Assembly: GCA_024227975.1 (NCBI GenBank)
Contig: JAAETV010000171.1
Location: forward strand, 1 to 13,761
Length of the DNA: 13,761 bases
Source of the DNA: Actinomycetes bacterium
GTDB lineage: Bacteria; Actinomycetota; Acidimicrobiia; Acidimicrobiales; SZUA-35
Direction: 5' to 3'
The position numbers were made by a program, and so were the translations under genes. How positions within the stretch are numbered: position 1 is the first letter of the stretch; every line of letters begins with the position of its first letter. Of this stretch, positions 6,361 to 13,657 are shown one piece after another. The notes beneath the pieces were generated by a model. The model did no database searches. It was not told the DNA's origin and saw only the letters and a list, made by a program, of their open reading frames with translations.

Positions 6361-9300
6361 ATGGACAGTGCGCTCAACAAGATACCACTTCGTGTCAGAT
6401 TGGGAGTACTTGCACTTGTTCCTCTTATAGGCATGTCTTGGTTCGCGGCTGGCACAGCTCTGGAGCGACGATCGGAGGCCACTGAGACCGCCGATCTCGA
6501 GATGCTCATTGATCTGAGTGTGGCCGTCGGCAATCTGGTCCACGAACAGCAGAAGGAGCGTGGTGCGACCTCCGTCTACATCTCAACCGAGGGTGAGAGC
6601 TACGGCCATGAGTTGAGCGTACGCTGGGGCACCACCGATACTCGTGTCGTGGAGCTCTCTGAGTTTCTCGATCAGAATCTCACCGAGTTGCCCAAAGCCG
6701 TCAGAGATGCTCTCGATCCTGCCCAGGAGGAAATTGGCCGCCTGAACTCGATGCGGCTCGATGCCGTCTCATTGAAAATCGATACAACTGAAGCATTGGA
6801 GTACTACTCGGACCTCAACGCGAAGCTTCTGGCCAGCGTTGCAACTATCGGGACATCTGCCGCGAATGCAGAACTTGCCAAGGGCACAGTTGCCTATCTG
6901 GCGTTCCTGCGAGGAAAGGAGCAAGCAGGTGTAAACAGGGCCCAGCTGGCCCAAGTGTTTGCCACGGATCAGTTTCCCCCGGAGACCTTTGCCTACGTCT
7001 CCTCGCTGATTGCCAACCAGGTCGCATTCCAACAGACCTTTCTGGATTTCACAACTCCGGAGTTGCGCACCTTCTTCCTTAGTCGTGAAAGTCATGCGGC
7101 TGTCGTCTCGATGAACGCAATGGAGCGCATCGCGTTTTCGAGTGAGCCCCCGTTCGGGGTTGATCCCACTGTCTGGTTCGAGACAGCGACCCAGAGAATC
7201 AACCTGCTCAAGGAGACCGAGGATGCCCAGGCCGGCTACATTCTCGAGACTTCCTCGGTTCTGTCAGCGGACTCTCGAGCCGCATTTCGTGATTCGGTAT
7301 TGGTCGCCATCGGCATCGTCATCGTCACTGCCGGTCTAGCGGTGCTGGTTGGGCGTTCGATAGTACGGCCGATGAGACGCATCGGTGAGCATGCGACAAG
7401 GATCACGGGCGGGGATCTCAAGGTTGACCCACTGCACATGACAGGTAGCGATGAGATCGCGAAGCTGGGGGCCAGGTTCGACGAGATGACCCACTCGCTG
7501 ACCTTGATCCGTGATCAGTTACTTAGTGTCACCTTGTTCGACGCTGGTTCTGATGTCTTCGGCGAGAAGGTTCCGGGCGAGCTCGGAGATGTGATTCTGG
7601 CGCTGGCGCACCAATCCGAGGCACTCATGAGGTCGCAGGAGGAGCTGACGGAGGCCAACCAAGAGCTGTCAGAGCAATCGGAAGAGCTGAGGGCGTCAGA
7701 AGAGGAGCTGCAGCACTCGAACGAGGAGCTGACGAAGATCGGAGCGCGGCTGGTTGAACGGCGAGACGAGGCGGATGAGCGAAGCAGAGAGCTCTCGATC
7801 GCGCACAGAATGGTGGAGCAGAAGGCCCGGGATCTCGAGGTTGCCAGCAAGTACAAGTCTGAGTTCCTGGCGAACATGTCCCACGAGCTCAGAACCCCTC
7901 TGAATAGCATGCTCATCCTGTCGCGTTCATTTGCCAAGAACAGCCTCGGAAATCTGACCGAGGAACAGGTTCAGGAAGCAGAAGTGATCTACTCCGGTGG
8001 AAAGGCACTGCTGGATCTGATTACCGATATCCTCGACCTCTCCAAAGTGGAGGCAGGAATGCTTTCTACGGTGATGGAGCCTGTCGAGCTGCGATCCTTT
8101 TGTGATCACGTTGAGCAGCTCTTCACGCCAGTGGTAAAGGAGAAGGGACTCGAGCTTCGGGTAATTCTGAGCCCAGAAGTACCAGCATCGATCACTACCG
8201 ACGCACAACGAACCCAGCAGATCATCAAGAACCTGGTTTCGAATGCCGCGAAGTTCACGCCGGCCGGTTCGATCACCGTCGAGATTTGCCCGGTTGATGA
8301 GGGCAGGGTGTTCCTGCAGCAAGAGCTGACCCCGTCAACGACAGTGGCCATCTCAGTGACGGACACAGGTGTTGGGATTCCGGAGGAGAAACAGCGCCTC
8401 ATCTTCGAGGCCTTCCAGCAGGCCGATGGTTCAACCAGTCGTCAGTATGGTGGAACCGGACTGGGGCTCACGATCTCGCGTCAGCTCACCAAACTGCTCG
8501 GTGGGCAACTCCACCTGGAGAGCGCCGAAGGGGTTGGCAGCAAGTTCACTCTCTTCCTGCCAGTTGGGACCGCAGCGATTCCTGCAACCGGCGATACAGC
8601 GGATTCGCGTGAGGCAACAACCTGCGCTGCAGATGTGACGCCAGCCGGCGAGCCCATTCCCGATGTTGACGACGCCCTGGCGCTCAGTACACCCCCTTTC
8701 GCCGACGACCGCGATGACATCGGGGATGGCGACAAGTCAATTCTCATCATCGAGGACAATCCAGCCTTTGCAAGTCTGTTGGCCAAGCTTGCCAAGAAGA
8801 AGGGGTACAAGACGATGGTTTCGACCGACGGCGCGTCCGGGCTTCGGCTTGCTGCAGCACATCAGCCGACCGGAATCGTTCTCGATCTAGGCCTACCCGA
8901 CATGAGTGGCTCCGACGTTCTCGAGATCCTGAAGGGTGACACGCGAACCAGAGACATTGCCGTTCACGTCGTTTCCGGTAGGACCGGTCTGACATCGATG
9001 TTGGCCAAGGGCGCGGCCGGCGTGTTGACAAAACCTGTCACCGATACGCAGCTTCACGAGGTATTCGCCGGTCTCCAGGAGCACACAGACGAAGTCAGCC
9101 GAATTCTGCTGGTCGAACACGACGAAGGCACAGTGATAGCGGTGAGGAACATGCTGGACGTTCGCGACACTGAGCTCATCGTCGTCTCCACTGGGGCTGA
9201 GGCGATGTCCCAGCTTGAATCGGGTGAGTTTGGCTGCATGGTCCTGGACTTCAACCTCCCCGACATGTCGGGAGCGGACCTGCTCGCTGCGCTCGAGCAA

Positions 9301-9906
9301 GATGAATCCATCACTGTCCCACCGGTGATCGTGTACACGGGTGAGGAACTCAGCGAAGTCGAACACGCGAGCCTCGACGAGCTCGCAGCCTCAATCGTGA
9401 TCAAGGGATCGGCTTCATCTGAACGGCTGCTCAGCGAGGTTTCGCTGTTCTTGCACGGTATCGACCGCATAGCTCCCATCGGAGGGGCAATCACACAAGC
9501 AAATATTGAGCAAACACTGGATCAGACAGTCTTGGTAGTCGATGACGATGCACGAAACTGCTTTGCAATCAGCAAGGTGCTTCGTGACGCCGGTCTCACG
9601 GTGAAGCTGGCAACAAGCGGAGAAGACTCACTTACAGTACTCGATACCGTAGTGGGCATCGATATTGTGATCATGGACATCATGATGCCAATAATGGACG
9701 GATACGAGGTGATCCAGAGGATCCGGGCCCAGGAGCGCTTCGAACACCTGCCGATCATTGCCGTCACGGCGAAGGCCCTTCCCGAGGATCGAGCCAGATG
9801 CCTGGATGTCGGGGCAAACGACTATGTGGCCAAGCCGATTGATGAGGACAAACTCCTTTCAGTGATCAGGGTGCTTCTCCATGAAGATACCAAAGTGCCA
9901 GTATGA
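6361..9906 (+). CDS. Membrane hybrid histidine kinase: NIT sensor, HAMP, kinase core, three receivers
   Basis: The 1181-residue protein has TM1 (about 14-33) and an extracytoplasmic domain with the NIT (nitrate/nitrite-sensing type) hallmark QQKERGATS (63-71). TM2 (about 313-331), HAMP (332-384) and a Glu/Gln-rich coiled coil (about 420-497) follow. HisKA has SHELRTP with phospho-acceptor H508. HATPase_c has the N-box (N624, N628), DTGVGI (D668) and GGTGLGL (697-703). REC1 has D799, phospho-acceptor D842 and K891. REC2 has E919-H920, D963 and K1015. REC3 has D1061/D1062, D1106 and K1158. REC3 is canonical; REC2 has histidine where the second acidic residue is normal. The start at 6361 is chosen for GAGAGG 9 bases upstream and because the hydrophobic N terminus begins there. 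An in-frame ATG at 6217 would add 48 residues with no family features. The ligand is unknown; NIT does not prove nitrate. It overlaps cheR by four bases. Confidence 0.95.
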   Translation: MDSALNKIPLRVRLGVLALVPLIGMSWFAAGTALERRSEATETADLEMLIDLSVAVGNLVHEQQKERGATSVYISTEGESYGHELSVRWGTTDTRVVELSEFLDQNLTELPKAVRDALDPAQEEIGRLNSMRLDAVSLKIDTTEALEYYSDLNAKLLASVATIGTSAANAELAKGTVAYLAFLRGKEQAGVNRAQLAQVFATDQFPPETFAYVSSLIANQVAFQQTFLDFTTPELRTFFLSRESHAAVVSMNAMERIAFSSEPPFGVDPTVWFETATQRINLLKETEDAQAGYILETSSVLSADSRAAFRDSVLVAIGIVIVTAGLAVLVGRSIVRPMRRIGEHATRITGGDLKVDPLHMTGSDEIAKLGARFDEMTHSLTLIRDQLLSVTLFDAGSDVFGEKVPGELGDVILALAHQSEALMRSQEELTEANQELSEQSEELRASEEELQHSNEELTKIGARLVERRDEADERSRELSIAHRMVEQKARDLEVASKYKSEFLANMSHELRTPLNSMLILSRSFAKNSLGNLTEEQVQEAEVIYSGGKALLDLITDILDLSKVEAGMLSTVMEPVELRSFCDHVEQLFTPVVKEKGLELRVILSPEVPASITTDAQRTQQIIKNLVSNAAKFTPAGSITVEICPVDEGRVFLQQELTPSTTVAISVTDTGVGIPEEKQRLIFEAFQQADGSTSRQYGGTGLGLTISRQLTKLLGGQLHLESAEGVGSKFTLFLPVGTAAIPATGDTADSREATTCAADVTPAGEPIPDVDDALALSTPPFADDRDDIGDGDKSILIIEDNPAFASLLAKLAKKKGYKTMVSTDGASGLRLAAAHQPTGIVLDLGLPDMSGSDVLEILKGDTRTRDIAVHVVSGRTGLTSMLAKGAAGVLTKPVTDTQLHEVFAGLQEHTDEVSRILLVEHDEGTVIAVRNMLDVRDTELIVVSTGAEAMSQLESGEFGCMVLDFNLPDMSGADLLAALEQDESITVPPVIVYTGEELSEVEHASLDELAASIVIKGSASSERLLSEVSLFLHGIDRIAPIGGAITQANIEQTLDQTVLVVDDDARNCFAISKVLRDAGLTVKLATSGEDSLTVLDTVVGIDIVIMDIMMPIMDGYEVIQRIRAQERFEHLPIIAVTAKALPEDRARCLDVGANDYVAKPIDEDKLLSVIRVLLHEDTKVPV

Positions 9907-10757
9907 TAGCTGCTGAGCCCATCGAGGCAAGCACCGAATGTGACACGGTTCTCGAGAGCCTCGAGATCGAGATGCTCCTTGAGGCGGTATCAAGACACTG
10001 CGGGTACGACTTCAGGGAATACGCTCCCAATACTGTGGCGAGGCGGCTCAATGCCCTGATCAACAGCATTGGGATCCCGAATATCTCCGGTCTGATTCCG
10101 ATGGTTCTTCACGACGGCTCGTTCTTGCCACATCTGGTTTCTGCCCTATCGGTGACAGTCACTGAGCTGTTCAGAGACCCGCCCTTCTATGCCGAGCTCA
10201 GGCGAACGGTTCTCCCGTCGTTGCCGACCCACCCATACTTCAAGATCTGGCATGCGGGGTGTGCAACCGGCGAGGAGGTCTACTCGATGGCAATTCTGCT
10301 CGAGGAGGCGCAGCTGCTCGACCGAGCGAGGATCTTCGGAACCGATATCAATAGCGCGTCACTCGCGAAGGCGGTTGACGGAATATACGGACTTGGGACG
10401 ATGCGCGACGGTCAATCGAACTTCGTGAAGTCTGGTGGGAGAGGCTCGTTCACCGACTACTACCACGCGCGCTACAGGGCAGCCCAGCTCAGCGAGAGCC
10501 TCTCGAGGAACATGGTGTTCTTCATCCACAACCTGGTGGATGGACCGGCTCTCGACGACATGAACCTTATTGTGTGCCGCAATGTGTTGATCTACTTCAA
10601 TCAAGATTTGCAGGATCGGGCTATTGGAATGTTTCACGACAGCCTTCGCTATGGGGGCTATCTTTGTCTCGGAACTGCAGAGACCCTGGAGTTCTCGAGC
10701 TTGAGGGATAGGTTTGAAACCGTCTCGGTAGAGCAGAGGATCTACCGTAGACTCTGA
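9903..10757 (+). CDS. cheR: CheR-type protein-glutamate methyltransferase
   Basis: The 284-residue product is a SAM-dependent methyltransferase of the CheR family, which methylates glutamates on chemoreceptor helices. It has the N-terminal helical CheR_N region (about 15-75), VTELFRDPPFY around F90-R91-D92, the SAM-binding loop HAGCATGEE (117-125) with E125 in the usual place, FGTDIN for ribose contact, and the NLIVCRNVLIYFN motif (221-233). The length fits a full CheR with no TPR or kinase fusion. The start overlaps the stop of the hybrid kinase as ATGA, with no strong ribosome site of its own, so translation is probably coupled. No cheB, cheA, cheW, mcp or flagellar gene is in the window. 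It therefore probably serves the neighbouring kinases rather than motility, which is inference from context. Confidence 0.93.
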   Translation: MIAAEPIEASTECDTVLESLEIEMLLEAVSRHCGYDFREYAPNTVARRLNALINSIGIPNISGLIPMVLHDGSFLPHLVSALSVTVTELFRDPPFYAELRRTVLPSLPTHPYFKIWHAGCATGEEVYSMAILLEEAQLLDRARIFGTDINSASLAKAVDGIYGLGTMRDGQSNFVKSGGRGSFTDYYHARYRAAQLSESLSRNMVFFIHNLVDGPALDDMNLIVCRNVLIYFNQDLQDRAIGMFHDSLRYGGYLCLGTAETLEFSSLRDRFETVSVEQRIYRRL

Positions 10758-10770
10758 AGTGGAGCTAGAC

Positions 10771-10908
10771 GTGGGCGTAGCTAGGAAAGCCATGGAAGTC
10801 ACAGTTTGCGAGAACAGCGAAGAGGCGCTGCCAGTCCGGCTCAGAGCCGGCGATGGGCGTTGCCCGTCCCAACGGGGAGGGTGTTTGAAAGGGGCTCAGC
10901 GGCGATGA
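10771..10908 (+). CDS. Possible 45-codon leader ORF upstream of the receiver-kinase gene
   Basis: A GTG at 10771 has GTGGAG 6 bases upstream and opens a 45-residue frame. Its TGA (10906-10908) overlaps the receiver-kinase ATG (10905-10907) as ATGA. The peptide begins MGVARKAMEVTVCENSEE and ends in a basic tail (KGAQRR) with three cysteines. I recognise no domain. It begins 13 bases after cheR stops. Its main role may be to carry ribosomes through the hairpin that covers the next start codon. It could equally be a chance ORF: the peptide composition is not distinctive, and only the spacing and overlap support it. Confidence 0.35.
   Translation: MGVARKAMEVTVCENSEEALPVRLRAGDGRCPSQRGGCLKGAQRR
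10836..10850 (+). promoter_or_regulatory. Upstream hairpin in the cheR/receiver-kinase gap
   Basis: CCGGCT (10836-10841) and AGCCGG (10845-10850) form a 6-bp stem with loop CAG. Its internal GGCTCA (10838-10843) is identical to part of the 5' arm of the start-codon hairpin. It could therefore pair instead with TGAGCC at 10906-10911, giving alternative folds. Confidence 0.4.
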
Positions 10909-10913
10909 GCCCC
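10891..10913 (+). promoter_or_regulatory. Hairpin that hides the start region of the receiver-kinase gene
   Basis: GGGGCTCA (10891-10898) pairs perfectly with TGAGCCCC (10906-10913) around a 7-base loop. The 5' arm contains the G-rich part of the only good ribosome site (AAAGGGG, 10888-10894). The 3' arm contains the last two bases of the ATG start codon at 10905-10907. When folded, it should limit initiation. A ribosome finishing the upstream 45-codon ORF would open it. Confidence 0.6.
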
Positions 10914-12128
10914 AACAACAGTATGACCTCAGGTGATGAACTCGAACCAGCAAAGGTTCTCGTTGTCGACGATCGACACGAGAATCTCGTTGCCATGAGG
11001 ACCGTTCTCGCGGATGTAGATGTTGAGCTGTTGCTTGCTTCCTCAGGTGAAGAGGCGCTCTCTCTCTTGATCGGCAACGATGTAGCGGTCATATTGCTCG
11101 ACGTGGAAATGCCCATGATGGATGGAATCGAGACAGCAGCTCTCATCCGTGGCAACCAGGACACTGAGCATGTTCCAATCATCTTTGTCACCGCGACCCA
11201 GCGTGCAGAGGGGTATTTCACCGCCGGCTATGATGTCGGAGCAGTCGACTATCTGACCAAGCCAATCAACGAGGAGATTCTCCGAAGCAAGGTCGGCATC
11301 TTCTTGGACCTTCATTGTCAGAGTAAGGCTCTGAAGCAGAAGGCTCAGGATCTTGAAGAGGCTCAACTGGAACTGGAGCGCAGCAATAATGCCCTAGGTG
11401 CATTCGCTTCAGCCGCAGCTCATGATTTGCGTGCCCCAGTTCGCCACATCAGGGCGTGGACCGAAATCTTGATGGCCGATGAAGCCGACACCCTGAGCAG
11501 CAATGCCCTTGAGTGCCTGGGTGTGATCGAGTATTCGGCCACGCGGATGCACGACTTGATCTCGGCTCTCCTGCAATACGCGCAGGTCGACGCTAGTCCG
11601 CCGGAGATGGGCACTGTCGACCTCAACGCTGTGATCGCCGACGTGTGTGAGGATCTTCATGAGGTCATCAGCGAGACCGAAGCGAGGATCAACGTCGAAC
11701 CGATGCCGGCGGTCATTGGCAACACTGCCCTGGTCCACCAACTGTTTCAGAACCTTGTGGGAAACGCTCTCAAGTATCACAGGCCCGATGTGGCGCCGGA
11801 CGTTCAGGTCACATGCGACGTCGACGTGTCGAGTGGTCTTGTACACGTCTCCGTCATCGACAACGGCATCGGATTCGACGAGTCGTTCGCTGAGTCCATC
11901 TTCGAACCATTCCGGAGGCTCGTCCCGACCTCGCAATTCGAGGGCTCGGGAATAGGCATGGCTACTGCCAAGAAGATCGTCGATTTGCACGGGGGAGCAA
12001 TCAGTGCTTCCAGTGAAGGCGACCACGGATCACTGTTCAAGGTGACGTTGCCGTTGGCGCCCGCCATGGATGGAGCTGTGGTCTCCACCGGATTGGAGTC
12101 ACTGGCGGAAACGACTTCACCGTTATAG
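10905..12128 (+). CDS. Soluble receiver-histidine kinase (REC-HisKA-HATPase_c)
   Basis: The 407-residue protein has an N-terminal receiver with acidic pair D22/D23, phospho-acceptor D66 (LLDVEMPMMDG) and K119 (YLTKPI). A coiled-coil linker (about 135-165) leads to HisKA with AAHDLRAP and phospho-acceptor H173. HATPase_c has the N-box (N283, N287), DNGIGF (D319), FEPFRRL and GSGIGM (347-352). The HDLRAP box and FEPFRRL resemble phytochrome-type kinase cores, but there is no photosensory domain and no membrane segment. It would be phosphorylated at D66 by a partner kinase and so set its own kinase output. The hybrid kinase encoded upstream is the obvious candidate partner. The ATG at 10905 is preferred for the AAAGGGG 10 bases upstream. 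The GTG at 10881 (adjacent to GGGGAGG, too close) and the ATG at 10923 are alternatives. No output regulator with a DNA-binding domain follows in the window. Confidence 0.93.
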   Translation: MSPNNSMTSGDELEPAKVLVVDDRHENLVAMRTVLADVDVELLLASSGEEALSLLIGNDVAVILLDVEMPMMDGIETAALIRGNQDTEHVPIIFVTATQRAEGYFTAGYDVGAVDYLTKPINEEILRSKVGIFLDLHCQSKALKQKAQDLEEAQLELERSNNALGAFASAAAHDLRAPVRHIRAWTEILMADEADTLSSNALECLGVIEYSATRMHDLISALLQYAQVDASPPEMGTVDLNAVIADVCEDLHEVISETEARINVEPMPAVIGNTALVHQLFQNLVGNALKYHRPDVAPDVQVTCDVDVSSGLVHVSVIDNGIGFDESFAESIFEPFRRLVPTSQFEGSGIGMATAKKIVDLHGGAISASSEGDHGSLFKVTLPLAPAMDGAVVSTGLESLAETTSPL

Positions 12129-12133
12129 CTCAG

Positions 12134-12340
12134 TGCCTGAACAGATTGATCGGACCAACTGGCGATCTCGTCGATGAGCTCATAGTCGGAGCGGTCGGCC
12201 AGTCGGCGGATCATCTCAGAGCGGCTGACGTCGGTGATGTTCCACGCCGGCCGGTCGCGGCAAAGGTCGCGTGTAGTCTGCTCAACGCTGGCTGCACACC
12301 CTGAGCGTGCCGAGAAGTCATCGGCGTTTGCGATGGGGCC
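12134..12340 (-). other. Possible decayed or truncated gene fragment, opposite strand
   Basis: Downstream of the receiver-kinase stop, one - strand frame is open from the IS debris leftward and looks protein-like in its middle (includes SRSEMIRRLADRSDYELIDE). It has mostly C or G at third positions over about 35 codons. It has no convincing start, runs on antisense into the 3' end of the kinase gene before meeting a stop, and matches no family I know. It may be the remains of a gene broken by the insertion sequences to its right, or chance. No other feature is visible in 12129-12377. Confidence 0.2.
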
Positions 12341-12427
12341 GGTTGCGTCTTGGTTCCGCTGAAGGGGGCCGAGCCTCGGCCGCGTTGAAGCTGATGGCTC
12401 CCGGTGGTCTTGGTTTGTCCGGCGGGG

Positions 12428-12535
12428 TCAGGCTGCGGGTCGGTACTCGTTGATGAGTCCGGCGCAGGTGGTGGTGCGTTGGATCGCCTGGCCGAGTTCG
12501 ATCACGGACGCGTCAGCGTTGTCGCAGGGTGAGGG
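12428..12535 (-). pseudogene. 3' remnant of an integrase-core transposase
   Basis: On the - strand this stretch encodes a tail nearly the same as the end of the + strand transposase: DNADASVIELGQAIQRTTT followed by CAGLINEYRPAA and TGA. Only about 32 residues are clearly homologous. Further upstream (towards higher coordinates) similarity fades and the sequence becomes the 5' flank of the other copy. The catalytic core is absent, so this is a dead fragment. Confidence 0.8.
12438..12485. repeat. Left arm of a 48-base perfect inverted repeat
   Basis: This segment is the exact reverse complement of 13600-13647. It corresponds to the conserved C-terminal codons of the two transposase copies. Similarity extends imperfectly on both sides, over roughly 12378-12538. 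A repeat this long and clean can support inversion of the 1.1-kb segment between the arms. Confidence 0.85.
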
Positions 12536-12591
12536 TGCCGAGAACGCGTCGTTGCAGGTCAGATCACCTGTGGGTGGTACCGTGACCGGCC

Positions 12592-13657
12592 GTGCCGCCG
12601 GTCCTTTCGCACCTCCTCCGACTCCTGATCGCTCGCCTCGGGCTACTCCTTGTGTCCGGCGATGAACGCGACGCTGAGATCCTCGCACTACGCCACCAGA
12701 TCCTCGTCCTCCAACGACAGATCGAACGCCCCAAGTTCACCCCAACCGATCGCACCGTCCTGGCTGTGCTCTCGCGTGCCTTCGACCGGCAGCGACTCGG
12801 ACGCGTAATGCTGATCGTCAAGCCCGCCACAGTGATCGGCTGGCACCGTCGACTTGTCTCCCGCCACTGGACCCAACCACCACAGCCCCGAACCGGACGC
12901 CCGCCCACTCCGACCGAGCTTCGCCGACTGGTGCTACGCCTCGACACGGAGAACCCCACCTGCGGCTACCGACGCATCCACGGCGAACTCCGACGCCTCG
13001 GGCACCGCATCGCCGCCTCCACCGTCTGGAAACTCCTCCGCGACTCCGGACGCGACCCGACACCCAACCGCACCGGACCGACGTGGAGCGAGTTCATTCA
13101 CAGCCAAGCCCACGCCATCGTCGCCACCGATTTCTTCTGTGTCGACATCGTCAGTCTGCGCCGACTCCACGTCCTGTTCTTCATTGAAATCGACTCCCGA
13201 CGCGTGCACCTCGCCGGCATCACCACCAACCCCACCGGACGCTGGACAACCCAAGCAGCCCGCAACCTCACCATGACCTACCACCGGGCGATCAGGTTCG
13301 TGATCCGCGACAGCGCCGGCCAATACACCCGAACCTTCGACCACGTGTTCGCCGCCATCGGCGCCGAAGCGGTCAAGACGCCACCCGGCGCGCCACAAGC
13401 GAACCCCTGTCGCCGAACGATGGGTCCGCACCGTCCGCCACGAACTCCTCGACCGCACCCTCATCCGGAACCAACGCCAACTCACCCGGCTCCTCGACGA
13501 CTTCATCGAACACTACAACCAGCACCGCCCCCACCGCAGCCTCAACCAACGAGCACCCACCGACAACACCGACGCGTCTGTGGTCGCAATCGGCCAGCCG
13601 ATCCAACGCACCACCACCTGCGCCGGACTCATCAACGAGTACCGACCAGCAGCCTGA
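12592..13657 (+). pseudogene. Integrase-core (DDE) transposase with a one-base frameshift
   Basis: From the GTG at 12592 the frame encodes a leucine-rich start, DAEILALRHQILVLQRQ (about residues 25-41), a helix-turn-helix-like region with VIGWHRRL, the CGYRRIHGELRRLG motif, and the rve catalytic core. D180 (ATDFF) and D240 (IRDSAGQ) are the first two catalytic acids. After AAC at 13402-13404 there are seven bases (13405-13411) where homologous genes have six. The frame then shifts and the expected AERWVRTVRHELLD, whose E (codon 13415-13417) is the third acid, is read in another frame, ending at TGA 13655-13657. If restored, the product would be about 355 residues with classical D,D(35)E spacing. 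The unshifted frame stays open to the window end. Programmed frameshifting is unlikely because there is no slippery run at the site; a mutation or a sequencing error is more likely. Confidence 0.85.
13600..13647. repeat. Right arm of the 48-base perfect inverted repeat
   Basis: Exact reverse complement of 12438-12485, lying in the last codons of the + strand transposase. The looser similarity runs from about 13553 to 13707. Beyond that, to the window end at 13761, no gene can be assigned on its own evidence. Confidence 0.85.

Noticed and set aside
10758..10904. Known riboswitch (for example a c-di-GMP class) in the leader of the receiver-kinase
   Set aside because: Stable hairpins are present, but I could not match the conserved core of any riboswitch class. 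Only a generic start-codon hairpin is supported.
12238..12360. 41-residue + strand ORF after the receiver-kinase
   Set aside because: Poor ribosome site and arginine/serine-rich composition typical of chance frames in GC-rich DNA.
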